A stretch of DNA of 64,000 nucleotides, taken from positions 93,284-157,283 of the IMG/VR virus record IMGVR_UViG_3300021961_000024. The stretch is one strand, 5' to 3'. The position numbers were made by a program, and so were the translations under genes. The DNA comes from a virus. Below are positions 32,633 through 40,931 of this stretch, in pieces. How positions within the stretch are numbered: the stretch's first letter is position 1; the number at the start of each line of letters is the position of its first letter. Below the pieces are notes generated by a model. That model was given only the letters and a program-made list of their open reading frames with translations, made no database searches and was not told the DNA's origin.

Positions 32633-32661
32633 TTTACAAACGATTCGAAAAGGCTTATATT
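32633..32661 (+). promoter_or_regulatory. G-run/TTTACA promoter with conserved leader
   Basis: GGGGG, TTTACA (32633-32638), 17 bases, TATATT (32656-32661), then the leader AGTAGTATCAACAAGGAGAT up to the ribosome site of the 32687 gene. The A-rich tract before the G-run resembles an UP element. Confidence 0.85.
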
Positions 32662-32686
32662 AGTAGTATCAACAAGGAGATACCTC

Positions 32687-33091
32687 ATGTTTACTTACTC
32701 TGAAGAGCTCTTCTCGGACTTCCACAAGGACACCTACGGATTCCGTCCTGGTGGAAATGATGAATTCTACGATGCCACTCCTGAGCGTAAGCAGGATATC
32801 TGGGACAATATGGAGCAAGATTTCCTCCAGGAAATGGTGCGTGAGGAGAAAGCGAAAGCGGAAGCTATTGCCAACTTTGAAGCTTGGATCGAAAAGTGCT
32901 ACGAGTATGCTGATGGCCGTCCTGCGCGTGAAGATGTTCTCCGCTGGATGACTGAAGGTGAAAAGTTCTATCACCAGCAGGATGTTGAGCATTGGGTCTG
33001 GAAACAAGGAATTCTGTTCACCGACTATGGGAAAGAACTCGTCAAAGAGTTGATGGGCATTGTTAAGTTTGAAGAATGGGAGGCTGCATAA
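32687..33091 (+). CDS. Conserved early phage protein of unknown function
   Basis: 134 residues, acidic and Trp/Glu-rich (MFTYSEELFSDFHKDTYGFRP). Directly behind the strong conserved-leader promoter. The DFHKDTYGFRP start recurs, from memory, in marine T4-like phages. No function visible. Confidence 0.7.
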   Translation: MFTYSEELFSDFHKDTYGFRPGGNDEFYDATPERKQDIWDNMEQDFLQEMVREEKAKAEAIANFEAWIEKCYEYADGRPAREDVLRWMTEGEKFYHQQDVEHWVWKQGILFTDYGKELVKELMGIVKFEEWEAA

Positions 33092-33092
33092 T

Positions 33093-33371
33093 ATGGACAG
33101 TGAAATCGAAGACGACGGTTTTATTACCGTTTATCCGGAAAATATTCGTAGAGGGATCATTCCCAAAGATTCTAATAAACTTCCAGTTCACGGATCCCCG
33201 CAAGATCGTGGAAGTGCGGATCGTTACTATGGTCGAAAGTTCAGCCCCCATTGGTATCCCGAAGGCACCGGCTTTGGCCGTCGAATCGAAATGGATGAAA
33301 TGACTTCGGATGAAATCTTCCAATATGCATACGGTTGGAACCACGAGGAAGATCGTAAGGATTGGGGATGA
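33093..33371 (+). CDS. Hypothetical protein
   Basis: 92 residues from ATG 33093 (GAGG 33080-33083). Acidic with KFSPHWYPEGTGFGRR in the middle. Overlaps the next start by four bases. Not recognised. Confidence 0.6.
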   Translation: MDSEIEDDGFITVYPENIRRGIIPKDSNKLPVHGSPQDRGSADRYYGRKFSPHWYPEGTGFGRRIEMDEMTSDEIFQYAYGWNHEEDRKDWG

Positions 33372-33715
33372 CCTTAATTGTCGGATTAAATCCTACCAAG
33401 GCACAGTACCGAAAGGGATGTGCTTGGTATCGTTTACAAGACTGGATCGATGACCTCGGGGTGGGTATTGTAGCATTTACTAATCTATCCCATGACCCTT
33501 ACTGGGACAAGCGCGCGATCGACCGCGAGTACGTGCTCTCGTGCGTACGCGGGCACGAGAAAGTAATAGCCTTAGGTGGACTGGTTTCTAAATTCCTTTC
33601 TCAGCTTAATGTAGAACATTTCGTGCTTCCTCACCCTTCCCCACTAAACCGACAGATCAATGATCCAGAATTTATTTCGAAAAAACTGAAAAAATGTCGT
33701 AATTATTTGAATTAG
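33368..33715 (+). CDS. Uracil-DNA glycosylase superfamily-like protein (short)
   Basis: 115 residues, ATGA overlap start. VGLNPTKAQ near the N-terminus matches motif 1 and LPHPSPLNRQIN motif 2 of the UDG superfamily. Core is shorter than usual (about 200 residues), with no clear catalytic water-activating Asp. It could be a base-excision or DNA-binding protein. Contains the CG-rich patch 33509-33560. Confidence 0.6.
   Translation: MTLIVGLNPTKAQYRKGCAWYRLQDWIDDLGVGIVAFTNLSHDPYWDKRAIDREYVLSCVRGHEKVIALGGLVSKFLSQLNVEHFVLPHPSPLNRQINDPEFISKKLKKCRNYLN
33509..33560 (+). other. CG-rich codon patch with GCGTACGCG and a 7-bp inverted repeat
   Basis: GCGTACGCG at 33543-33551 reads in a different codon phase from the thyX copy. 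CTCGTGC...GCACGAG pairs across 8 bases, so the RNA could fold. The surrounding gene is AT-rich. Confidence 0.55.
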
Positions 33716-33719
33716 GGGG

Positions 33720-33748
33720 TTTACAAACGATTCGTAATACCTTATATT
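33720..33748 (+). promoter_or_regulatory. G-run/TTTACA promoter with conserved leader
   Basis: GGGGG, TTTACA (33720-33725), AACGATTCG-type spacer of 17, TATATT (33743-33748), then ACTACTATCAA and a longer leader with GGAGAT. Drives the DUF932 gene. Confidence 0.85.
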
Positions 33749-33782
33749 ACTACTATCAAACACACACACTTGGAGATATATT

Positions 33783-34739
33783 ATGGCACATATGGTTGAA
33801 ACGATGGCTTACGCTGGCGAGCTGCCCTGGCATGGACTGGGTGAAGAGGTTAGCAACGATCTTACCCCCGCTCAGATGATGCAGAAAGCTGGCGTCGATT
33901 GGGAAGTTCACGCTGTTGAATCCTTCATCGAGTTTAACGGTGAACGTAAGGCCACCGGTCAGAAATCGCTGGTTCGTTCCACTGACGGGCGCATCCTTAC
34001 CAATATCGGTGAAAACTGGAATCCGGTTCAAAACGAAACCGCTTTCGAATTCTTCTCGGAGTTCGTTCTCGCAGGTGACATGGAAATGCACACCGCTGGT
34101 TCTCTTCGCGATGGCGAGTACGTTTGGGCACTTGCTAAAGTAAAAGAATCGTTTGACGTTTTCGGTGAAGATAAGATCGATTCGTACCTTCTCTTTAGCA
34201 ACCCCCACAAATACGGTAAATCCATCGACGTTCGTTTCACGCCCATTCGCGTGGTTTGCAACAACACTCTTACTATGTCTCTGAATCAAGAGTCTAAAAA
34301 CAGTGTTCGTCTTTCTCACCGCACTGAGTTCAATCCTGATATGGTAAAAGAAACACTTGGTATTGCTCATGAGAAATTTGCCAAGTACAAAGAAATGGCA
34401 CAGTTCCTTGGTTCGCGTAAGGTTACCGCTGAATCGCTTATTCAGTACTACAACACTGTGTTCCCGAATACTTCGCGCACTGAAACTCCGAAAGAGGTTA
34501 CGGTTTACGAAGATCTTTCCCGCAACGCTAAGCTTTGCTACGATGCTCTGGAAGTTCAGCCTGGTGCAGAATATGCTGCCGGTACTTGGTGGCAGGCTTT
34601 CAACTCGGTGACTTTCGTTACTGATCACATTCAAGGTCGTAACGCAGATAACCGTCTCCACTCTCAGTGGTTTGGTCAGAACGCAGCACGTAAGGTTGTT
34701 GCAGCAGAGCAGGCAGTGGCTTTTGCCACTGCCGCCTAA
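33783..34739 (+). CDS. DUF932 family phage/plasmid protein
   Basis: 318 residues matching the DUF932 (phage/plasmid-like TIGR03299) pattern: PWHGLGEEV near 16, FVLAGDMEMHTAGSLRDGEYVWALAK, FSNPHKYGKS, RFTPIRVVCNNTL, and the Ala-rich end. The family is common in phages and mobile elements; function unknown. Good G+C-balanced codon use and its own early-type promoter suggest high expression. Confidence 0.9.
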   Translation: MAHMVETMAYAGELPWHGLGEEVSNDLTPAQMMQKAGVDWEVHAVESFIEFNGERKATGQKSLVRSTDGRILTNIGENWNPVQNETAFEFFSEFVLAGDMEMHTAGSLRDGEYVWALAKVKESFDVFGEDKIDSYLLFSNPHKYGKSIDVRFTPIRVVCNNTLTMSLNQESKNSVRLSHRTEFNPDMVKETLGIAHEKFAKYKEMAQFLGSRKVTAESLIQYYNTVFPNTSRTETPKEVTVYEDLSRNAKLCYDALEVQPGAEYAAGTWWQAFNSVTFVTDHIQGRNADNRLHSQWFGQNAARKVVAAEQAVAFATAA

Positions 34740-34749
34740 GAGGAATATA

Positions 34750-34944
34750 ATGTCACGATCCACTGTAGTTGCATGGGCCCTAGCCATCTCTGGCTGGGGC
34801 GTTGTAATCGATTATCATTTTTTTCCCAAATCCGGACTATATAACTTTCCACATGAAAAGTGTGAAATGATGTATCCTGATCCTGACTATGAAGGTCAGT
34901 CAGAATGTCTTTGGATCCTAACTCATCCGGACTATTATGACTAA
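34750..34944 (+). CDS. Small membrane-anchored hypothetical protein
   Basis: 64 residues, AGAGGAA at the DUF932 stop. One hydrophobic segment near 5-24 (TVVAWALAISGWGVVIDYHF) followed by a Cys-containing tail (HEKCEMM, SECLW). Overlaps the next gene by 8 bases. Confidence 0.6.
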   Translation: MSRSTVVAWALAISGWGVVIDYHFFPKSGLYNFPHEKCEMMYPDPDYEGQSECLWILTHPDYYD

Positions 34945-35131
34945 GTACGTACACGATAATCATAGACACGTATATTACCTCAACGAGGGGATTTACGGAA
35001 CTACGCTAAAGCAGTATAGTAAAGATGACGGTGTTCCTGCGTCTGAGATTCGTCTTAGTCCCAATGACCTTGTCAACTTTAAACAGATGCTCAAAAAAGG
35101 AGGATGGTATGAGCAATCAACGAGCCGGTAA
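34937..35131 (+). CDS. Hypothetical small protein
   Basis: 64 residues (MTKYVHDNHRHVYYLNEGIYG...). Polar, His/Tyr-rich N-terminus. Overlaps next gene by 23 bases. Not recognised. Confidence 0.6.
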   Translation: MTKYVHDNHRHVYYLNEGIYGTTLKQYSKDDGVPASEIRLSPNDLVNFKQMLKKGGWYEQSTSR

Positions 35132-35330
35132 GACCCACAAGGCAGCTCTTGGTGATGGCATGCAGGACATGAAACTTAAGATGTTCTTTCGTGACTGCGC
35201 AGAAGTACTCGATGCCGAAGGTCAAGAAGACGCTGCATTTTACTTCCATCAGATCGTAGAACATATCATGGCAGGAAATCCTTTGCCCCATGACAACAAG
35301 CGTGAAGCAGCTCGAATCTTGGGTCTTTAA
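35109..35330 (+). CDS. Hypothetical small protein
   Basis: 73 residues from ATG 35109 with AGGAGG at 35098-35103. Helical, starts MSNQRAGKTHKAALG; last gene before the A-rich/G-run promoter at 35360. Confidence 0.6.
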   Translation: MSNQRAGKTHKAALGDGMQDMKLKMFFRDCAEVLDAEGQEDAAFYFHQIVEHIMAGNPLPHDNKREAARILGL

Positions 35331-35359
35331 TTTTTTTCGAAAAAAATGTAAATAGGGGG

Positions 35360-35388
35360 TTTACAAATGAAAAGTAAATCCTTATATT
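35360..35388 (+). promoter_or_regulatory. G-run/TTTACA promoter with conserved leader
   Basis: GGGGG, TTTACA (35360-35365), 17 bases, TATATT (35383-35388), AGTACTATCAACAAGGAGAT leader. Upstream AAAAAAATGTAAAT is shared with the 32633 copy. Confidence 0.85.
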
Positions 35389-35414
35389 AGTACTATCAAC
35401 AAGGAGATACTGAT

Positions 35415-35666
35415 ATGATCATCAACGAAAACCGTACTGATTCCTATATGGGCACTGTGGACCTTTCGGACGCTGCCGACATGAACATGGTGGCTATTGC
35501 TCGTAAACTGGTTAAGGAAGCAAATGCCAAGCTCCGTGAATCCGGTAAACGTCAGATGTATGTCAAACTTCAAGGTCGTGGTCACCGTCAAGGCGTACGG
35601 CGCTATAATCAATCTCTACCGCTGAAATACGCGACAACTGCAGACGTTTACATCTACAATCGATAA
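35415..35666 (+). CDS. Hypothetical early protein
   Basis: 83 residues behind a strong promoter. C-terminal half basic with RGHRQGVRRYNQSLP; DLSDAADMNMVAIARKLVKEA forms a helix. Ends just before a terminator/promoter element. Confidence 0.65.
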   Translation: MIINENRTDSYMGTVDLSDAADMNMVAIARKLVKEANAKLRESGKRQMYVKLQGRGHRQGVRRYNQSLPLKYATTADVYIYNR

Positions 35667-35671
35667 AATTT

Positions 35672-35705
35672 TAACCCGGGGGTTTACGAACTCTCGGGTT
35701 TTTTG
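35672..35705 (+). terminator. Intrinsic terminator overlapping a promoter
   Basis: AACCCG...CGGGTT stem followed by TTTTTT. The loop holds GGGGTTTACGAACTCT, i.e. the G-run and -35 box of the next promoter. Confidence 0.75.
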
Positions 35706-35711
35706 TATTCT
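35683..35711 (+). promoter_or_regulatory. Promoter embedded in the terminator loop
   Basis: TTTACG (35683-35688), 17 bases, TATTCT (35706-35711). A late-like CATAAATA follows at 35720-35727. Confidence 0.6.
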
Positions 35712-35756
35712 AAAAATATCATAAATATAACTAAACAATGATAACAGAGTACAAAG

Positions 35757-37109
35757 ATGCCAGTAGCAATGACTCCTCAGGAATGGAAGAAGCCTAATTC
35801 CCAAACCGGGAAACCTAGGATTGACATTCTCGTTGAGGCTATTAAGAATGGCACGAAATTGGTTACAGTTGATAATAAAGAGGTCGTGATCAAGAACGAT
35901 AAACAAAATCTGCAGTCTGTAGAAATGTTTAAGATTACCGGGAAACCATTCGATCTTACTCTAAAAGCCGGAACTAAAATAAGTTCTTCTAAAATTGGTA
36001 AAACTGCGATCTTTGGTGGCGGGGGAGCAGGCAAAGGCGGCGGAACACTTCAGACAGCTCTTGCCGAAAGTCTTCAGTGTCTATATTGTGCAGCGGTGAT
36101 GGGTGAACCCTTAAATAAACCAGTAGAATACTTTACCCCCTCCGTTCTTAAAAAGCATGCCGGTAAGACTTATATTGGTGGTACTACGGTAGATGCTGCG
36201 ATTAAATTGGATGAGACATGGCATCTATCAGCTTACTGGACGGCCTCTTTACTAAGATCTAAAGGATATACTAAAAGCTCTCATACCTATCATCGCGATG
36301 ATCCCAAAATGAAAGCAATCTATAAAGCGAAAAAGAATGCATTCCAAAATTCTAATATGTCTGTCCTTTCAGATGATAAATGGAATCCTGGTGATATTTG
36401 GGCAATAGATACCTCAGTGGTTTTAAATAATGTACTTGATGACACAACCATAACTAATTTAAATACGGTTCTTAAGACTTCATTTGACGATCGTAAGATT
36501 GTAGGAATTTCTCTTAAAAAGGTTATAAACGCTGCTCAGATTAAGGCTTCTGTTTTAAACGACGGCAAAAGACCTTTAGATAAACATAAACTAACTGATG
36601 CATCCTTGATGGCAGATAACATTAGTACTGCTACATTCTTTCGTTCTAAGGGCGCTACGTTGATCGTCGACACTAATATTAAGATTGGCTTTCGTACGCC
36701 ATCTTATCTTGGCCCATTGAATGCTGAGATCGAACTCGCTACCGCTCGAGGAGGAAGAGCAGGATTAGAACAGATCATTGACGCTGCTAAGAGATATATG
36801 CAATATACTATACCAGACAATAATACTCTTAAGCAGCAAGCTAAAAAAATTATAGACGGGGATGAAAATACAATTAAAATGTTTTCTGAAATGGCGACAC
36901 ACTGTGCAAAGGTTACAGATGCTGAGTTCAGAGCAGAATTAACAACACAGGATATTGACCGTATACATAGTAAGTTGGGATCAACCTACGTCGTATACGG
37001 TCTTAAAAAAGCTACTCAAAATAAGGCTAATGATTTCGTATCATATATTATGAATTATGCTGGATCGAAGTTAGAAGAGTCTTCAGTCTATGTAAAGGTT
37101 TATCAATAA
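35757..37109 (+). CDS. Conserved phage protein, probable virion-associated
   Basis: 450 residues (second ATG four codons on). GGGGAGKGGGTLQTALAESLQCLYCAA near 85-110 and DDKWNPGDIWAID near 205 are recognisable segments that recur in marine phage proteins as far as I recall. A glycine-rich stretch is followed by a mixed alpha/beta body. It is the first gene of the structural-like segment, paired with the beta-rich gene 37109. Function unknown. Confidence 0.65.
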   Translation: MPVAMTPQEWKKPNSQTGKPRIDILVEAIKNGTKLVTVDNKEVVIKNDKQNLQSVEMFKITGKPFDLTLKAGTKISSSKIGKTAIFGGGGAGKGGGTLQTALAESLQCLYCAAVMGEPLNKPVEYFTPSVLKKHAGKTYIGGTTVDAAIKLDETWHLSAYWTASLLRSKGYTKSSHTYHRDDPKMKAIYKAKKNAFQNSNMSVLSDDKWNPGDIWAIDTSVVLNNVLDDTTITNLNTVLKTSFDDRKIVGISLKKVINAAQIKASVLNDGKRPLDKHKLTDASLMADNISTATFFRSKGATLIVDTNIKIGFRTPSYLGPLNAEIELATARGGRAGLEQIIDAAKRYMQYTIPDNNTLKQQAKKIIDGDENTIKMFSEMATHCAKVTDAEFRAELTTQDIDRIHSKLGSTYVVYGLKKATQNKANDFVSYIMNYAGSKLEESSVYVKVYQ

Positions 37110-37840
37110 TGGCAAAAAGATTTTTAGACAACTCAGATTTAGCAGAGCGGATTAATATTGCTAGAGGCCAGGTTCTAAACACCTCACATATTCATAAGTT
37201 TGGTGCCGTTCCAGCTATGTCGACCAATACGACTGGCACAATCTGGGATGTAAACGATACCGTATATCCATGGTCTACATGGGCAACCCCCGGGGTTCTT
37301 ACTATCCCAGCAGTAAATGCCGGTGATAACGGTGATAAAGTTATTGTGTATGGATTAGATCAATACTATGATATGATCGAGGAAGAATTTACACTTTCAT
37401 CTTCAGGCACAGTAACTGGAACCAAAACATTTTCCCGCGTATATCGTGCTTATTATTACGATAATACAACCAATACAGGTAATATTAATATTCAAAGAAA
37501 CGGTACTACTGTTGCACGTATTACGGCAGGTAAAGCGCAGACACTTATGGCAGTATATACGGTCCCAGCTGGTTATACTGGATATCTAACTCAAGGTTCT
37601 ACATCAATTCAATATGGCGGCGATGCTACCATCGATATGTTTGTAAGATATTATGGTCAATCATCATTTAGAATCGGACATAGCGGTGAGGTTGCTGGAA
37701 CTGGAATGCCTTATCATTATGAATTTAGTGTTCCTATTGTCATTCCGGAAAAATCGGATATCGATGTTCGAACCTCAGTCAGATCCAATAATGCTCGTGT
37801 AACAGCAGCCTTTGATATCATACTAATTCGGGACGCTTAG
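37109..37840 (+). CDS. Beta-rich virion structural-like protein
   Basis: 243 residues, low in charge, rich in Thr/Gly/Ser/Tyr strands (SSSGTVTGTKTFSRVYRAYYYDN, TVPAGYTGYLTQG, STSIQYGGDAT). The composition is that of phage decoration or tail-associated proteins. Starts one base inside the previous stop. A minus-strand promoter-like element lies just downstream. Confidence 0.65.
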   Translation: MAKRFLDNSDLAERINIARGQVLNTSHIHKFGAVPAMSTNTTGTIWDVNDTVYPWSTWATPGVLTIPAVNAGDNGDKVIVYGLDQYYDMIEEEFTLSSSGTVTGTKTFSRVYRAYYYDNTTNTGNINIQRNGTTVARITAGKAQTLMAVYTVPAGYTGYLTQGSTSIQYGGDATIDMFVRYYGQSSFRIGHSGEVAGTGMPYHYEFSVPIVIPEKSDIDVRTSVRSNNARVTAAFDIILIRDA

Positions 37841-37870
37841 TATTCTATCCTGCCCTAAAAGGTCTTTTAT

Positions 37871-37903
37871 ATTATACCATAAATTTTAGTTTTGTAAACC
37901 CCC
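37871..37903 (-). promoter_or_regulatory. Minus-strand G-run/TTTACA promoter-like element
   Basis: Read on the minus strand: GGGGG, TTTACA, 16 bases, TATAAT. It matches the window's promoter family but points back into the plus-strand gene 37109-37840, where no minus-strand gene is seen, so it could give an antisense RNA. Confidence 0.5.
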
Positions 37904-37916
37904 AAAGGAGTAAACT

Positions 37917-38132
37917 ATGACTTGGGTAAACATTCCAAACAATGCCAATTGGCAGTATGATAATAATCCTCCTGAACCTGCTGCATCTAGTGCACAGCAT
38001 AGACTGTGGGAAAAGCAAACATCAGGGGTTAGAACTGATGGAACGCACCAAGTCTATACTAGAGTCCGTAGGGTTGGAGACGGTGATATTAGCAGAGGCG
38101 AACTCAGTAAATCTTACTGGGACGCAAAATAA
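37917..38132 (+). CDS. Small hypothetical protein
   Basis: 71 residues (MTWVNIPNNANWQYDNNPPEP...), Trp/Asn/Pro-rich, AAAGGAG at 37904-37910. The short repeats of polar residues suggest a virion accessory protein; not recognised. Confidence 0.6.
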   Translation: MTWVNIPNNANWQYDNNPPEPAASSAQHRLWEKQTSGVRTDGTHQVYTRVRRVGDGDISRGELSKSYWDAK

Positions 38133-38146
38133 TTTCATATAGGGGA

Positions 38147-38175
38147 TTTACAAATCCTTCTAAAACAGTTATATA
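38147..38175 (+). promoter_or_regulatory. Promoter before the ligase-like gene
   Basis: GGGGA, TTTACA (38147-38152), 17 bases, TATATA (38170-38175). The ATG at 38182 follows only 6 bases later, so the mRNA would be nearly leaderless. Confidence 0.7.
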
Positions 38176-38181
38176 GGTACT

Positions 38182-39408
38182 ATGGAAAACTTTAAAGCAC
38201 ATATCACTGAATCGAAAAATACCCACATGACACACATCGAAGATCGTGTCATTTACGGTGGGGTAAATGGAACACGCCAGGCAATCTTTGCCTTGCGAAA
38301 TCTCCGAGATATGTTAGGAGGTCATGATGGTAAAGTCTCTGTTAAGTGGGATGGTGCCCCTGCTATTTTTGCTGGTATCGATCCTAGTGATGGCGTATTC
38401 TTCGTTGCGAAAAAAGGGATCTTCAATAAGAACCCCAAAGTTTATAAGACCGCTGCTGATGTTGATGCTGACACTTCTGGCGACCTTGCTAACAAGCTTA
38501 AGCTTGCTCTACAGTATTTGCCCGAGCTCGGCATCAGAGGGGTTGTTCAAGGGGATTTCTTGTTTGGTCCAGGAGATGTAAAGGCGCAGACAATCAATGG
38601 CGAAAAATATATTACGTTCCATCCTAATACTATTGTTTATGCTATTCCTGCTGATAGTCCAGCGGCCAAAACCGTTAGAGCTTCCAGAATTGGAATCGTT
38701 TGGCATACAACCTATAGTGGTACTACCTTTGAATCCATGAGAGCTTCATATGGCGTAGACGTGAGTCAATTTAAAAAGTCTAGAAATGTTTGGTCACAAG
38801 ATGCGATGCTTCGGGATCTTACTCGATATAGTATGAGCAAAAAAGATACGGAGGAGGTAAATGAATATCTTGCACAAGCTGGAAAACTATTTAACCAAAT
38901 TGCTGGAACGACTCTCCGGCAACTCGAATCACACCCCGAACTACCTCAGTGGATCGAAACGTTCAACAACAGTTACGTCCGACGGGGGGAAGTTATCACA
39001 AACACCGATACACACGTCAACAATCTTATCAAATGGATCAATGATAAATTCCAACGTGAGATCCTGGCACGTAAAACGGCATCTGGAAAGGCCACCCAGC
39101 AAAAAAAACTAGACGATATTTTGAAATTTTTCTCAACTTCGAATAAAAAATCTCTAAAAAATATATTCGAATTACAAAAAGTTATCGTTCTAGCGAAATT
39201 AAAACTTATAAATACTTTAAATAGATTAAACAATGTTGATACATTTGTTAAGACTAAAGATGGTTTCAGAGTCACAGGACATGAAGGCTTTGTTGCTATC
39301 GATAGACTAGGTGGTGACGCTGTTAAGATTGTTGACAGATTAGAATTCTCGTACAACAACTTCAGCAAAGATGTACTTAAGGGATGGGACAAACCAGGAA
39401 GAAACTAA
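38182..39408 (+). CDS. RNA/DNA ligase-like nucleotidyltransferase (DUF6267-like) with capsid-targeting-like N-terminus
   Basis: 408 residues. VSVKWDGAPAIF near 52-63 has the KxDG nucleotidyl-acceptor lysine; VFFVAKKGIF (motif III-like), VVQGDFLF (motif IIIa/IV-like) and HEGFVAID near 380 (motif IV EGFV) complete the covalent nucleotidyltransferase set seen in ligases. The N-terminus NFKAHITE resembles the T4 capsid-targeting signal, suggesting it may be packaged in the head. Substrate unknown. Confidence 0.75.
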   Translation: MENFKAHITESKNTHMTHIEDRVIYGGVNGTRQAIFALRNLRDMLGGHDGKVSVKWDGAPAIFAGIDPSDGVFFVAKKGIFNKNPKVYKTAADVDADTSGDLANKLKLALQYLPELGIRGVVQGDFLFGPGDVKAQTINGEKYITFHPNTIVYAIPADSPAAKTVRASRIGIVWHTTYSGTTFESMRASYGVDVSQFKKSRNVWSQDAMLRDLTRYSMSKKDTEEVNEYLAQAGKLFNQIAGTTLRQLESHPELPQWIETFNNSYVRRGEVITNTDTHVNNLIKWINDKFQREILARKTASGKATQQKKLDDILKFFSTSNKKSLKNIFELQKVIVLAKLKLINTLNRLNNVDTFVKTKDGFRVTGHEGFVAIDRLGGDAVKIVDRLEFSYNNFSKDVLKGWDKPGRN

Positions 39409-39867
39409 ATGGACAATAATAAAGTATCCTTTAAACAATTCGTAGACCTATACGAGAAAAAAGTAGAATGCCCAAAGTGTAAGGGTAAAGGTTGCGAGCA
39501 TTGTGATAACAAAGGTTATCATATAGTCAATGAAGCTTTAACAATGACGCAGAGACGTCGTAAAGCTGTACAATTCCGCAGAATGAAGGGTAAAATCAAG
39601 ATCGGCCAGGAACGTGCTAAAATGCGCGTTGCCACAATGGACCGGTTAAAGAAACGTGCGCGCAAGGCCGCGAGAAACTTCCTGGTTAAAAGAATTACAA
39701 AGGGCGTTCCTAAAGGTGAACTAGATTTCGCCCGTAGAGAGGCTATTGAGAAAAGGGTAGATAAGATGAAGAGCAAGATCGATCAGATCGCTCGCAAAAT
39801 GCTACCGCAATTACGTAGAGCCGAAATGGAACGTCGTAATAAGAAACCACAGGATGACCAGAAGTAA
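39409..39867 (+). CDS. Zinc-ribbon basic protein, probable virion-internal
   Basis: 152 residues. VSFKQFVDLYEKK near the N-terminus, then CPKCKGKGCEHC, a DnaJ-like Cys4 zinc site, and a long Arg/Lys-rich helical tail (RRRKAVQFRRMKGKIKI...). Net charge strongly positive, suited to binding DNA inside the capsid. Starts right after the ligase-like stop. Confidence 0.7.
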   Translation: MDNNKVSFKQFVDLYEKKVECPKCKGKGCEHCDNKGYHIVNEALTMTQRRRKAVQFRRMKGKIKIGQERAKMRVATMDRLKKRARKAARNFLVKRITKGVPKGELDFARREAIEKRVDKMKSKIDQIARKMLPQLRRAEMERRNKKPQDDQK

Positions 39868-40931
39868 TGATTAATTCATTCCGTAACTTTCTAGTTGAAG
39901 AAGAAAAGACGGTATTTTTTACGTTTGGTAGGATGAACCCTCCTACCATTGGTCATGGAAAGTTGCTAGATGTTTTGGCTTCTAAATCTGGATCTAATCC
40001 TTATAGAGCTTTTTTATCGCAATCTTCTGATCCCAAAAAGAACCCTTTAGATTATGGTTCTAAAATTAAATTTGTACGTAAGATGTTTCCGAAGCATGCT
40101 CGTTCGGTTATGCTAAATCGTAACGTAAAGAATGTTATGGATATTGCTACGATTCTCTATAATGAGGGTTATAAAAATATCGCAATGGTAGTGGGGTCAG
40201 ATCGTGTCGCTGAGTTTCAGACCCTTCTTAACAAGTATAACGGTGTTGATGGTCGACACGGTCATTATAATTTTAAAAAGATCACTGTAATTTCTGCTGG
40301 TGAACGTGATCCAGATGCTGAAGGTGTCGAGGGTATGTCAGCTTCTAAGATGCGCGGGTTTGCATCTGATAATGATTTTGCTTCCTTCTCCCAAGGTCTT
40401 CCAAAAAGAGTGTCTAATGCGGATGCAAAGGCACTCTTTAATACTGTGCGCAAAGGTATGGGACTGAAGGAAGAAAAGAATTTTAAACGACACATTGAAC
40501 TTATGCCGGTGTCTGAAACTCGTGAAGAATATGTACGTGGTACTCTTTTTAACGAAGGTGATCAAGTAGTTGTTAAATCGACAGACGAAGTAGCAACAGT
40601 TATGACTCTTGGTTCTAACTATTTAGTACTTGAAACTGCCGAAGGTAAAAAACTACGTAAATGGTTAAATGATGTAGAAGTATTAGAAAGCAACCACAGA
40701 TTGGATACTAAGCTTTCGCTTAAACATCAAATCAAACATGGGAAACAATATGTTGACCGTGACTTTGATGGTGACGTCGATGCAGCTGATCGTATGAAAG
40801 CTGCTAAAGATTTTGCTGATGTAGCTGGTTCACCCGAAACAAATAAAGCGTTAAAGAAACGCCAAGACATTGAAAAGAAACATACCAAAAAAGGTGTGGC
40901 ATATGAATCTTTTAAACAGAGGTTAAAATAA
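39867..40931 (+). CDS. Nucleotidyltransferase (NMNAT/cytidylyltransferase fold) with capsid-targeting-like N-terminus
   Basis: 354 residues. FRNFLVEEEK leads, then TFGRMNPPTIGHGKLLD (HxGH motif), MVVGSDRVAEF and EGMSASKMRGFA (S-x-S-K-x-R motif) define an adenylyl/cytidylyltransferase. The C-terminal third has the acidic loop DRDFDGDVDAADRM, an EF-hand-like DxDxDG. Whether it activates a nucleotide or NMN is unknown. Shares the N-terminal motif with its neighbours. Confidence 0.8.
   Translation: MINSFRNFLVEEEKTVFFTFGRMNPPTIGHGKLLDVLASKSGSNPYRAFLSQSSDPKKNPLDYGSKIKFVRKMFPKHARSVMLNRNVKNVMDIATILYNEGYKNIAMVVGSDRVAEFQTLLNKYNGVDGRHGHYNFKKITVISAGERDPDAEGVEGMSASKMRGFASDNDFASFSQGLPKRVSNADAKALFNTVRKGMGLKEEKNFKRHIELMPVSETREEYVRGTLFNEGDQVVVKSTDEVATVMTLGSNYLVLETAEGKKLRKWLNDVEVLESNHRLDTKLSLKHQIKHGKQYVDRDFDGDVDAADRMKAAKDFADVAGSPETNKALKKRQDIEKKHTKKGVAYESFKQRLK

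Noticed and set aside
33756-34787. Long minus-strand open frame opposite the DUF932 gene
   Set aside because: It mirrors the codon pattern of a clearly coding plus-strand gene and lacks a ribosome site and recognisable protein features.
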